Below are positions 39,011 through 49,884 of a stretch of DNA of 64,000 nt, piece after piece. Numbering within the stretch: the stretch's first letter is position 1; each line of letters opens with the position of its first letter. The position numbers and the translations under genes were made by a program. The stretch comes from Piper betle (lineage: Eukaryota > Streptophyta > Magnoliopsida > Piperales > Piperaceae), in contig JAURVB010002612.1 of the NCBI GenBank assembly GCA_033002965.1, positions 1 to 64,000 of the forward strand, written 5' to 3'. The notes beneath the pieces were generated by a model. The model searched no databases. It saw only the letters and a list, made by a program, of their open reading frames with translations, and was not told the origin of the DNA.

Positions 39011-41655
39011 CTAGGTTATTTTTAAGATTGTTTTTTTGTCGAGGTAAGTTTTTATATAACCTCTTTACATTAAAATGCCTATTTCGTTTTAACTTTTCTT
39101 GTGGTTGATTTTGACCATAAAATAGTCTTAATTAATACTTATTTGATTTGAAAATTATTATCATTGTTATTTATTATAAGGAAAGTATTGGATTACAATT
39201 TTACCTAAATTAAAAATTTTAAAATATTAAAAAATTTAATATCTTTATAATTGTACTACTCTAATTAAATTTTTGTTACTAAATAACGTGTTACTTCTAA
39301 GGTAAAACATGGGTAAAGTTTAAGACGTTTGTGCTTGGGTTCACTTTCGTCTATGTTTGTAATTCTTGTGCGGATTGCCTTCGTGTCAACTGTTGTCCTC
39401 ACCGACACCTTTCTTGGAGTTGAGGGAAATTAAATCTATAAATTTGCTCAGGATCATCAGCCTTGATTCTGAACATGAAGTGATTCTTTAATGACATATA
39501 CACTCAAAGATCTTCGTTGAGGTTTTGATGCTGATTTGCTTATATTTTGGATATAATTTGATTGGTATTTTGCAGGCGCGATATTTGGCCTAATATTTCG
39601 TAGCAATATTTTGCAAAACTAAGCATTTGCTTCATCTCATATTTAAGATTTATGTTCATGGTTTTTACATTCTAGTCAGTGTTATTCGTCGAACGAAGAA
39701 CTGTTACGTATTCCGGAGATTAAATTCACTTCATCAAATAGGCAAGCTCGCTCGTTTTGATTTGGGTTTTTACTTCAAAGAATGCTTTTCTTTTGGTCAA
39801 ACATGAATGCAATTTAACTAGCTATACAACTTGGTTCTTTTCTTGCCTTCATACGTTACTTCATTTAAGAAGTAATTTATTAATAATCAATGATTCACGA
39901 TATGTTAATTTAATCAAATTAAGTTATCATCTCCATCCAATGGCGTTTTATTTGGGCCCATTAATTATGGTTTCACATAACATACATGATCTGTCAGTTA
40001 ATTAAGTATAACCAATGTACTATACCGGGCATACTCTTAAATAAAAAACAATATAAACTGGTTAAACAATGTCGCATACCAGCCCCTTAGATCTTGTAGA
40101 AAGACTGAAGAGCAATATAATTATTCTCTTCCATATTAAAAGGAGGCTTGACTTCCTTGAGTGGTATAAGACCATATTGTAACTACCCTTTTTAATTTAT
40201 TTTAGTTCTAACCGGCTCCACTGCTTCCCTCATTGGGGATATAAAAAAATTGACAATATATATACTTAGGACAAATTAAAGATGCTTCTCAAGTGGTAAT
40301 TCCTATTAGTATGGAATAAAAACAATGGCCTTGGTAGTAGGTGTATGAAAGTGAAACTAGCTAATGAAATTCATATAGATATCTTGGTTCTTGATTAATA
40401 TAGATCTTGCAGTACCTCTAAGTTTCCGAGTCCCAATTATAACCAACATCTTATCCAAACTTCAAGTGTCTAATCTGCTAATCCTTGCCGGCCCATCAGC
40501 TGATCACATTTTTTGCTTGGTAAATTCATGTCATACATCACTAAAGAGAATGATATAATACTTCACCATCTTTACGACCTAATTGTGCGGAGCTGTGGAG
40601 AATAAATGCATTATTTATCTGCTTAATCATACATAATAGATAATCTATATGTGAAGTACTTATGCTACTGTATGTTGCGCTTACCTTTTGTTTTTAGAAA
40701 AATAAAACTCCTTGTGATCTAGCATTCTAAATTACTCATTACATGGAAAATATATACAAAGATACACACCAGCCTACATTACCTTCTCCAATATTATTAA
40801 GTACTCATGTGGAGTATTTCAACTGACAGCCAACGTCTGTCCAGCGTCATACATATAAAATTATTGTTAAGGTCATTGTAGATCTTAACTAATTTGGAAT
40901 AAATATATAACAAAACAAGAAAATTAGTGGGTAGTCAGATTTTTGTGCTGAATCTAACTTATTACGAATAAATAAAGAGTTTTCTTAATTGAAGTAGCAT
41001 TACAAGGGTTCCACATAGTCTTAGTATATATGGAGGCAGATAATAGTAGCTACCATTTCGCTTCGTAATATACTGTTAGATTGTCGCCGGAAGATCAATA
41101 TAGGTCTACATTAACTTGCCTCTATATGGAATAAGCAAGTTTAATTTTTAAGGATTTAAACTTTTTATACATCATGCATGACGATCTAACACAAGTTCAG
41201 ATCCACTTTAACACCTCTACCTAGATTGTGATCGAAAATAAATTGCTCCCTGTTTCACCCTTATGTGTCACCACCCCAAAGGTGCTCCTAAATAAAATAG
41301 TTGGGGAAATAGATGACAGAAAATGACCATCAAAATATATAAATAAATATATTGAAAGCGTAGCAAACTTGAAAAAGAAAATAATTAGAAGCTTGTCAAA
41401 ATTGGTGAACATGACCTTAGATTAATAAACATATCGCCCAAATCATGAGGCCACAGTACAACTGTAGATACAAGCTCCGAACATGTTTGTAGCAGCAGTA
41501 CTACACACAACTTATTTGTTGCAATGTATTCTTCTGATCTGCTACACGCAAAGTACGTCAAGGTTTGATGTAATGTAATATTTTTTGGGTGTCCTTGGGG
41601 AAAAAAAACTTATTTGATTAATTAATTTCAAACAACAGTTCTAGAGATTTTAATG

Positions 41656-41706
<51 letters not shown>

Positions 41707-42437
41707 AATAAGAAAAAAATATATTACACAAAATGTTGGGATTAACTAAATAAACTAAATACAAATCCCCTTAAGGATGAAAATCAAGTAAATAGTGAGT
41801 GGCGATAAAATAATTTTACGTGGAAAACTTCAAATTTGGGGGAAAAAACAACGGGGTAAACGGCCAGATTAAATCACTATATCACAATTTTGATATAGAA
41901 TAGATTCACAAGAAAACAAACTCCCTCATACCAATTTATTATATTTTCTACAAAATTGGTATAAAGTCGTAAAAGACAATAAATGAAGAATATTACAGAT
42001 TAAAAACTTAGCGAAATACCATTGATGATTGCAACCCAATCTCAACAAAACATTCACCTTTATTCAATCCATACAATTTTCTTTTTCCCTCTACAGTAAT
42101 TTTTCTCCAAAACCCATAAATCAGAACAAACCAAAGAAGAAAAGTATCATACATTACTTTTATCCCTTTCGACTACCCAAATCTAGAAAATTTTATTTTT
42201 TGTCCAAAATAGTATTATAAGTTCATGTATTTACAGGACAACCCAACACAAAAAAAGAAGAAGGAGAATTTAATCCAGAAATGGGAGGTTAATGTCGTGT
42301 ATAAGTTCTAATTATTATTTGAAGTATCAGCTTAAGTGATCGAATTCATCCAATATACGATTGTACACGTCGCTGACATCCGCACAACAATTTCACGGAA
42401 TAATTTAAATAACTAAAGTACCCTCCACCTTGACAAC
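39011..42437. other. Spacer between eL40 and CYP78A (divergent)
   Basis: No gene recognised. It contains a long (TA)n run at 41658-41701. 41730-41960 (TTTTACGTGGAAAAC, ACGGGGTAAACGGCC) looks like a degraded dispersed repeat, without clear ends. Confidence 0.5.
41658..41701. repeat. (TA)n microsatellite
   Basis: About 22 uninterrupted TA units. Unlike several other TA runs here, no GC-cored element adjoins it. Confidence 0.9.
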
Positions 42438-42542
42438 CACGTGTCCACCTTGACGTACATCTTCACTAATCTTTAATGGCGGTTTCCTACTCGCGCGAGT
42501 ACTCACACTCTCCCTCCTCGCTCCTCCTCCTCACTATATATA
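42438..42542 (+). promoter_or_regulatory. CYP78A promoter: G-box, TGACGT and TATA box
   Basis: A CACGTG G-box lies at 42438-42443, TGACGT at 42451-42456 and TATATATA at 42535-42542, about 85 bp before the ATG. The leader is rich in CACC repeats. Function is inferred from motif and position. Confidence 0.55.
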
Positions 42543-42624
42543 CACACATCACCACTACCACCGCCACCACCTACCACCCACCACCATCTTCATAAGTTGT
42601 CTTCTCTACTACTCCTCCACTCCC

Positions 42625-44247
42625 ATGGCCGCCGTCTCCACCCTCTTAGACTGCTGGCTCCTTGCCTTCTTTCCTACACTATGCTTTGGAACCAGCACCT
42701 TCATCACCCTCCTCTTCATGGCTCTGCTCTTCTTCCTTGCATGGCTCGCCGCAGCTCTTCTCTACTGGTCATACCCCGGAGGACCCGCCTGGGGCCGCCT
42801 CCGGTGGAGCTCCACCTCTGTGCCCCATCACATCACAGCGAAGCCCATACCCGGGCCTAGGGGGCTGCCGGTGTTGGGCAGCATGAGCCTCATGTCCGGC
42901 TTGTCCCACCGCCGCCTGGCCGCCGCCTCCGGTGGATTCTCCGGCGGCCGGCGGCTCATGGCGTTCTCTGTCGGGTGCACTCGGGTGGTGGTCACCTCAG
43001 ACCCCGAAGTTGCCAAGGAGATACTCCATGGCCCTGCTTTCGCCGATAGACCCGTTAAAGAGTCCGCTTACCGTTTGATGTTTAATCGGGCAATCGGTTT
43101 TGCTCCGTACGGGGCATACTGGCGGACCCTTAGGCGGATCTCGTCCAGTCACCTGTTCTGTCCGAAGCAGATTGCTGCGGGGGAGGTGCAGCGGTCTGAC
43201 GTTGCCGCGCAGATGGTGGAGGCGCTTCGCCGGGGTGGTCGGACCGTCCGAGTCCGGGAGATACTGAGAAAAGCTTCTTTGTGCTACATGATGGAATCGG
43301 TCTTCGGAAAAAAATATAATGCCGACGCCTCCGGCGAGGAGGCGGCGGAGGTGAGGGAGATGGTGGAGGAAGGATATGAACTATTAGGGACGATGAACTG
43401 GTCGGACCACCTGCCTTTCTTGGCTCGGTTAGACCCGCAAATGGTACAACTCCGATGCTCAAACTTGGTACCAAGAGTGACCCGGTTTCTCAGCCGGGTC
43501 ATTGCCGAACATCGTGCCAAATCCCAGTTTGTGAACCGAGATTTCGTCGATGTCTTGCTTACCCTCCAAGGGCCCGATAAGCTTTCAGATTCGGACATAA
43601 TTGCAGTTTTGTGGGAGATGATTTTTCGAGGAACGGATACGGTGGCGGTCTTGATTGAATGGATTCTAGCCCGACTGGTTCACCACCCGAACATTCAGAG
43701 TAAAATTCACGAGGAGCTAGACCGGGTTGTTGGTAGGTCTAATCGGGTAACCGAGTCGGACCTCCCTTCACTGAAATACCTCCATGCAGTCATCAAGGAA
43801 GTGCTCCGATTACACCCTCCGGGCCCACTCCTCTCATGGGCCCGCCTGTCAACTGCGGATACCATCGTAGATGGCCGATTAGTACCGGCAGGGACCACAG
43901 CTATGGTGAACATGTGGGCCATTTCTCGAGACCCGTCCATATGGTCAGACCCGCTAACTTTTTGTCCGGATCGTTTTATGAACCACCCCGCCGGAGAAGG
44001 TGAGTTCTCAGTGTTGGGGTCAGACCTTCGGCTGGCGCCATTTGGGTCGGGTCGGAGGAGCTGCCCCGGGAAGGCATTAGGGTTGGCCACAACCGGGTTT
44101 TGGGTAGCCACTCTCTTGCACGAGTTTAACTGGGCCGAGTTGAAGTCCAATCCAGTGAGTCTAAGCGAGTCGATGAGGCTCTCTTGCGAGATGAAGGAAG
44201 CTCTCACCGTGAGCTTGCACCCCAGGCGAACGGCTCAAACGGTTTAA
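42625..44247 (+). CDS. Cytochrome P450, CYP78A family
   Basis: One uninterrupted 540-residue frame from an ATG in good context (CCCATGGCC). An N-terminal membrane anchor (about residues 20-50) is followed by the proline hinge PIPGPRG (74-80). The I-helix motif FRGTDT covers 334-339, the K-helix E392-VL-R395, a PDRF box 448-451, and the haem loop FGSGRRSCPG 473-482 with Cys480 as ligand. The FRGTDTVAVLIEW and GKALGLAT blocks are typical of CYP78A. Family knowledge: ER-bound monooxygenases of the KLUH/PLASTOCHRON1 type affect organ and seed size and leaf initiation through an unidentified mobile signal. No intron interrupts the frame, whereas many family members have one (from memory). An AATAAA lies at 44274-44279. 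It converges with methionine gamma-lyase. Confidence 0.95.
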   Translation: MAAVSTLLDCWLLAFFPTLCFGTSTFITLLFMALLFFLAWLAAALLYWSYPGGPAWGRLRWSSTSVPHHITAKPIPGPRGLPVLGSMSLMSGLSHRRLAAASGGFSGGRRLMAFSVGCTRVVVTSDPEVAKEILHGPAFADRPVKESAYRLMFNRAIGFAPYGAYWRTLRRISSSHLFCPKQIAAGEVQRSDVAAQMVEALRRGGRTVRVREILRKASLCYMMESVFGKKYNADASGEEAAEVREMVEEGYELLGTMNWSDHLPFLARLDPQMVQLRCSNLVPRVTRFLSRVIAEHRAKSQFVNRDFVDVLLTLQGPDKLSDSDIIAVLWEMIFRGTDTVAVLIEWILARLVHHPNIQSKIHEELDRVVGRSNRVTESDLPSLKYLHAVIKEVLRLHPPGPLLSWARLSTADTIVDGRLVPAGTTAMVNMWAISRDPSIWSDPLTFCPDRFMNHPAGEGEFSVLGSDLRLAPFGSGRRSCPGKALGLATTGFWVATLLHEFNWAELKSNPVSLSESMRLSCEMKEALTVSLHPRRTAQTV

Positions 44248-46760
44248 AATTCCACCTGTTTTCCAACCTCATAAATAAACAAACACAGTGTGCTTCATAT
44301 TATATATTAAGCTTTTGTTGTATTTGTACGTAAATTATGTTACATATGAAGTTGGAATTTGTAAAAAAATATAATGTCCTGTTAATTATAAGATGCGATC
44401 CAAAGTCGTGAAGCGTGCGTTGTATATGTGACTGGCCTCATATAGTATATAATGAAGCCTTTCATTTGTGTAGAACTGTGATGTTATATATGCAGGGCAT
44501 TTCTTAATATATGTATTATAGATCTTCGAAATTAATCGGATCGTAGTATAATGAAGATTGCGTTTGGCTTGATCATATTTTTAAGATTGTTTCTACGTTA
44601 GACCATGAGCGGCTAGTAATTCATGTTGCCTTGTTGATATGATGGTAGTGGACATCTTATCATAAACCTTCCACTTAAACTAAAGGCTGTCTATGCACTA
44701 AACACAAAGTCTGCCTCACGAATGAAAGAAACTCAGAAAGCTACTTTGTCTACAAATTGATTGAAAATGATCGCTTGTCCATGTCCTGACTGCGTTCTAG
44801 ATCGACTAATCTTGATCATCTCAAACAATATATAATTAGCCATGTCGTTTAAGTGGAAAGATCTATCTGAGAGTTAAATCGATCATGTACCAAGCAAGGT
44901 TCCTGTTCTTTCATCCACCTAATCGATAAGGCCTGAGATAATTGAGCAAAGCCACTTTCTAGTTCTTGTGCTCTATGAAATGCATTTGTATATTGATGTA
45001 TCCTAGCCGAGATATGGTGATCTGAACTACGATGGGATCACTACTGGGAGATTGCATCTGTGCAAAAAATATAGCTTTCCTCTTTACATGTGTCCCGCGT
45101 GCATTAATCTAGTCAGAACATTGATCACTTTCTTCTCTAGTTAAGATTCACTGCACAAACGGAGTGCTTGCACCAACCTTGGGCATGGAGCTAGTCCACC
45201 AACATGCCTTTGTGTTGGCTTAAAGTTGTGGAAATAATGGGCACCTCTCTTCTTGATGACCGTCAAATCTTCTATCATTACATCGGTGTTCAATGTACAG
45301 GGGCCATGCAGGCATATGCAGGTATGGCGTGATCTGTTCAGCAAGGGAGTATGTATGAAGAGGTTCGATAGGATTCGTTTTCTTCTTCGTGTGCACCTTC
45401 AAACATGAGTAGTAAGACTGACCTTGGTAACAGAGTTTTAGATGCTCTTCCGATACATCGATCCATTTACCTTTCTTGATCTTAGAGATGACTAGAATAT
45501 TGTCATCTCTCATAAAAAATAATTATTTTTCCAATGCACACAGTAAACCAAAGTATCCGTTACTTGCCGTGGAGGGTAAATAAACAAGAAGTACGTACCC
45601 ATATGGGAACAGGGGAGGGCCCTTGAATGCAGTATTTCAGATCAGAAAATTGACAATGAAAATTAAGGTTTTAGTACAATTGACTTCCTAACAGATCTGC
45701 CCACCGTTTACATCAATGACACCAAGACATCCGTCCAAAAGCAGGCAAGGACTGTGGAACCTCACTATCAAGGGTGATGACCATGCAGATTTGGAATATT
45801 CAACCAGCTAGCTAGAACGGATGAGTTCGATCTTAATGTTTGGTATTGTTTCTGGTTGTTAATTCGGTTTTTTGTACTGTGTGACAAGGAAATGTCTATG
45901 TTCAAGTTGAACCACTATGATTTGTGCCCAAATAGACTGGAATATGGAAGGTATCTATCATTCACTGTTAAGTTAAATCAGAGGATGAAAAAGATAAAAA
46001 AGAAGCTATATTAATTAGGTCAACTACTTGTCACCTTTGCCATCTTAAGTTATCAATATTTACTAAGTACAAGTTTTAAATTTGTGGCTGCTGAATTGTG
46101 GCATAATTATTTTTTTCATGTAATATGACCGTACTCCTTATATCTACTTTCTAGAACTATTATAGATTGTCACATTCATTTGATGAGAAGTTCTAATGGT
46201 TTTTTAATTTTGGTTTTGCTGCTCTGATCCGACAAGGAAAGCAATTAATGTTATAATTTAGAACACTGCAATACATTGACAACTCTTTCATAATGAGTAT
46301 TATGAAGTTATGTCTCGATTATGAAATCTTCTTCTAGTTAATTATTTTTCGGCATGCGGTTAAACAAATGTGCTCTGTGTCAAGTCAATGATCGCATAAG
46401 TTTCATCAGCATGACACATTGCTGATGTATGAACAGTATCAGTACTCTCCTCTATATTAATGTCAACAAGTAAAATCTAGGACCACATAGCTATATCCAT
46501 CAAAGTTATTTGTTTATGCTAATGTGGGTTTCTTAATCTTGTTAGATTTGACAATGATGTGATAACAAAACAGGCTTCGACGGAGAGTTGAAATGATAAT
46601 AGAAGATAGAGGGTTAGGTAAACATACGTAAACAGCAGTAATTATTCACAAACGAAAATTTACAGACGAAAATATGCATATTATCACAGATCATACGTAC
46701 TAAAACATGCACCACATCTAAAGGTGTACGTCGCAACGTATATGGGCAAGCCCGGGCGCA
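44248..46760. other. Spacer between CYP78A and methionine gamma-lyase (convergent)
   Basis: AT-rich. No supported gene, RNA or clear repeat. The frame at 45220-45513 (-) has no family feature. Confidence 0.5.
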
Positions 46761-49700
46761 TCAACTTTGGGTCTCTTTATTATAGAGGCTTACACCTTGA
46801 ACTCTACTCAGAGCCTTTTCAAATTGGCTCCACCTCTGCTCCAGTGTTCCACTATACCCAATGGACATCCTCACCAGCCCCGGCGAGATGCCGGCCAGCC
46901 CCTTCTCCTCCTCGCTGAGCTCGCTGCTGGTGCTGCTGCCGGAGCACGACATGAGCGTCTCGTAGTAGCCGAGGCTGACCGCCATGAACCCGAATTGGGT
47001 GCAGTTCTGCAGGTTGTGCATCAATTTGTTGGCCTTCTCCTCGGTCTCCATGTCCAAGCACAAAATACCTCCATAGCCGTAGTCGGGGTTGGCCATGGAC
47101 TTGAGAAGTTGGTGATTTGGGTGGTCTTCAAGGCCAGGGTAGATGACTTTGAGGCCCAGTTTCTTCATCCTCTGGGCATAGACCAAGGCCCGGTGGCAAT
47201 GCTCCTTCATACGCAGGCCCAAGTGGGGGAGCCGCTCGGACAGCTCAAATGCAATTTTGGCGTTCATTGTTGGGCCTAGAAGCATCAGTGCTCCTTGTTG
47301 CAGGTCCATCATGGAGTTCACAACGCTAGCTGGCCCACATATGCAACCTGTGGGTATGAAGAGAATGGGTTATTTAGGGCTCTACTTGATCAGAGTTTAT
47401 TTTTTAAGTAAATACATATAGTGCCGCTACATGTGAAGCATAAGATAACTAGGCTTGACACTCAATTTGAAGATGATGATTCAAATCAGGTTTGACTCTA
47501 TTTACCAAAGAACAAGGCTCTACTAGTAGTGGCAATTTTTTTTGGTTAATAAAACACTGTTTTAAACACTCAATTTTTTCCGTTGATTCATACTTGGTAT
47601 GTCTAATATACCAGTAAAATTATCCAAGTTAATTACACTCAGCTTTCCCCCACCCTATAAAAATTCTGAACTTGTTTCCAAAATGCAAATGACAGCCAGG
47701 GTTGAACACCCGCACGGACTCCATTGAGACAGTGACGTCATCTGTCAACAAACGTCAGACGGATGAGTTGCCACGTCACGTCGTTTTCTTTCGGTGTCCA
47801 CCGTCTCAGGAATTGAATATTCCAAGTTGGCGGGCCCATAAATCTTAAAAACAATATCTTCCCGTGCAAAGATGGACCCACCGTTTCACCACCTGTCCGT
47901 TTGTGTTTTTAATGACCATGCTCACCCACTCACTTTTTTTTTATAATTTCTTCTGTTTTTCTCCGAGCACCTCTCATTATCCTCTGTGATTTTTTTTTTA
48001 AAAGGATAGATTTATAAGCAAGATTGGAATCTTTTTCACCTGCACAATTGAGTCCTGAACTGACAATCTCATTTGTACTCGTGATTTGAGTTATAAATCT
48101 ATATTAATATATTGAAATGATTTTTTAAAAAATTATGAATCGTATTTATATAATTTTTATATGATGTATATTCTACCAATTAACAAATCAGATTGCCCAT
48201 TTTTTTACTTATTTAAATTTGATAAGATTAAAAAATAAAAAAATAGAAGAAATTCAAATTATAATTATAACTTAAACTCATTAATAAATATAATTTAATT
48301 CACATTAAATTAATAAGGAAATATTATTTATATTATTGATCTATTTTAATAATTTAAATTAGTTTCACTTAAATACTATTAATATCGTCAATTTACTTTA
48401 ACAATTTAAATTAGTTTCACTAACCCTCTCGATTTTTGTCTCTACTATCTATGTCTATCAATCTCAACATTAGTTTAATTTGATAGCGGCCGATGACTAG
48501 AATGGGTGGCATACATACAAGCTCCTCACATATAAATCTACATAATAAAGTTTGCTCAAACCTTAAAAGTCACAAATAATTGTTTTAAACTATTTAATGG
48601 TGTTCATCAGCAAACAATAATACCCCACATAAATCACAAAATATTGACGAGATCTGATAGACAACCTTATCCCAATATAAAAAATGATTAAAAAAAGATA
48701 TTGATAATAACTATCGATCAACGATAGGAATACACTACCTTAAGAGTTAGGGCAAATATGCAGATGTTTTAAAATAATTAAAAGTGTTCATGATCCTGCC
48801 TTAATATTCTCATGGCAAACAAATATGGCACCCCACAAAAACCCAGCAAGATATGATAGACATAATTATCCAAACATAAAGAATGATAAAATGAAGACGA
48901 TGATATAAAATGATAATATATAATATATAACCATTATGATGATGATTGATTGATGATAATAGTAATATAGAGAGAGAAAAGGAATGGGCGTATCCAATTA
49001 GCTAGGAAGAATAAGGGTTAGTGGGAAATTAAGAAACTTACCGGCGATGACGTCGGCGCCGCCGCTGATATACTTGGAGATGCTGTGCAGCACGACGTCG
49101 GCCCCGAGCCTCGCCGGAGAGACCACCATGGGCGCGAAGGTGTTGTCCACCACCAGCATCAACCCCTTCTCGTGCGCCGCAGCGGACAGGGACGGTATGT
49201 CGGCGACGGCGAGGGTCGGGTTAGCCACCGTCTCCACGTACAGCACCTTGGTCTCGCCGGCCCGGATGGCTGCGCGGACGGCGTCGACGTCGCCGGCGTC
49301 GACGAAGGTGGTGGAGATGTTGCAGGTGCGGGGAGGAAGTGGGCGAGCAGGGCGTGGGTGCCGCCGTAGAGGGTGCGGGAGGCGACGACGTGCGCGCCGG
49401 CGCCACAGAGCTGGAGGAGGACGGCGGCGATGGCGGACATGCCGGAGGCGGTGCAGTAGGCGGCCTCGGTGCCCTCGAGCGCCGCCATCTGGCGGCCGAG
49501 GGCGAGCACGGTGGGATTGAAATGGCGGCTGTAGATGAAGAAGTCGCGGTCGGGGCCGAGCTCGCCTACGAACATCCGCCGCATCGTCTCCGGCTCCATC
49601 ACCGTGAACGTCGCCGACGCCTCGATCGACATGTTCACCCCGCCGTGCTCCCCGAACTCGTGCCTCGCCGCCGCCAGGGCCAGCGCCGGGTCGCACCTCG

Positions 49701-49817
49701 CCTGCGGCGACGGCGGAGGTCGGCGCTTCGGGCGCCGCCGCCGTCGTCGTCGCCGTCGTCCTTGCGGTCCCTCTTGCGGGCAAACGGCTCGGACATGCGG
49801 TCGAGGGTGTCGGCCAT
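46761..49817 (-). CDS. MGL: Methionine gamma-lyase, with two apparent 1-bp deletions in exon 1
   Basis: Minus-strand exons 49817-49042 and 47347-46761 flank a 1.7-kb intron and join at GADVIAG|C in phase 1. Conserved blocks in order: RHEFGEHGGVNMSIEAS, YSRHFNPTVLALGRQMAALE, CTASGMSAI, TLYGGTHALLAHFLP, RTCNISTTFVDAGD, VVDNTFAP, the PLP-lysine block HSISKYISGGAD, then LMLLGPTMNAKIAFELSER and SCSGSSTSSE. The enzyme is a cytosolic PLP protein splitting methionine to methanethiol, 2-oxobutyrate and ammonia, in methionine and isoleucine metabolism. The frame breaks twice in the GC-rich exon 1: at about 49725-49750, in a GGC run, and at 49330-49333, where four C replace an expected five. Exon 2 is intact. 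Either the gene is a recent pseudogene or these are base-call errors in homopolymers. Confidence 0.85.
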
Positions 49818-49868
49818 GGCGGACAAAGAAGAGTTTATGACGATTTCGATGATGGGAAGGAGAGGGCA

Positions 49869-49881
49869 TATATATATATAG
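49869..49881 (-). promoter_or_regulatory. Putative TATA box of methionine gamma-lyase
   Basis: A TATATATATATA run lies about 50 bp upstream of the minus-strand ATG at 49817. The distance is short but workable for a brief leader. Confidence 0.4.
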
Positions 49882-49884
49882 AGT

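Noticed and set aside
42828..44207. Antisense open frames across the P450 gene
   Set aside because: Shadows of a GC-rich coding sequence; the plus-strand frame has all P450 motifs.
46767..47279. 170-codon plus-strand frame opposite MGL exon 2
   Set aside because: Antisense shadow of the conserved enzyme exon.
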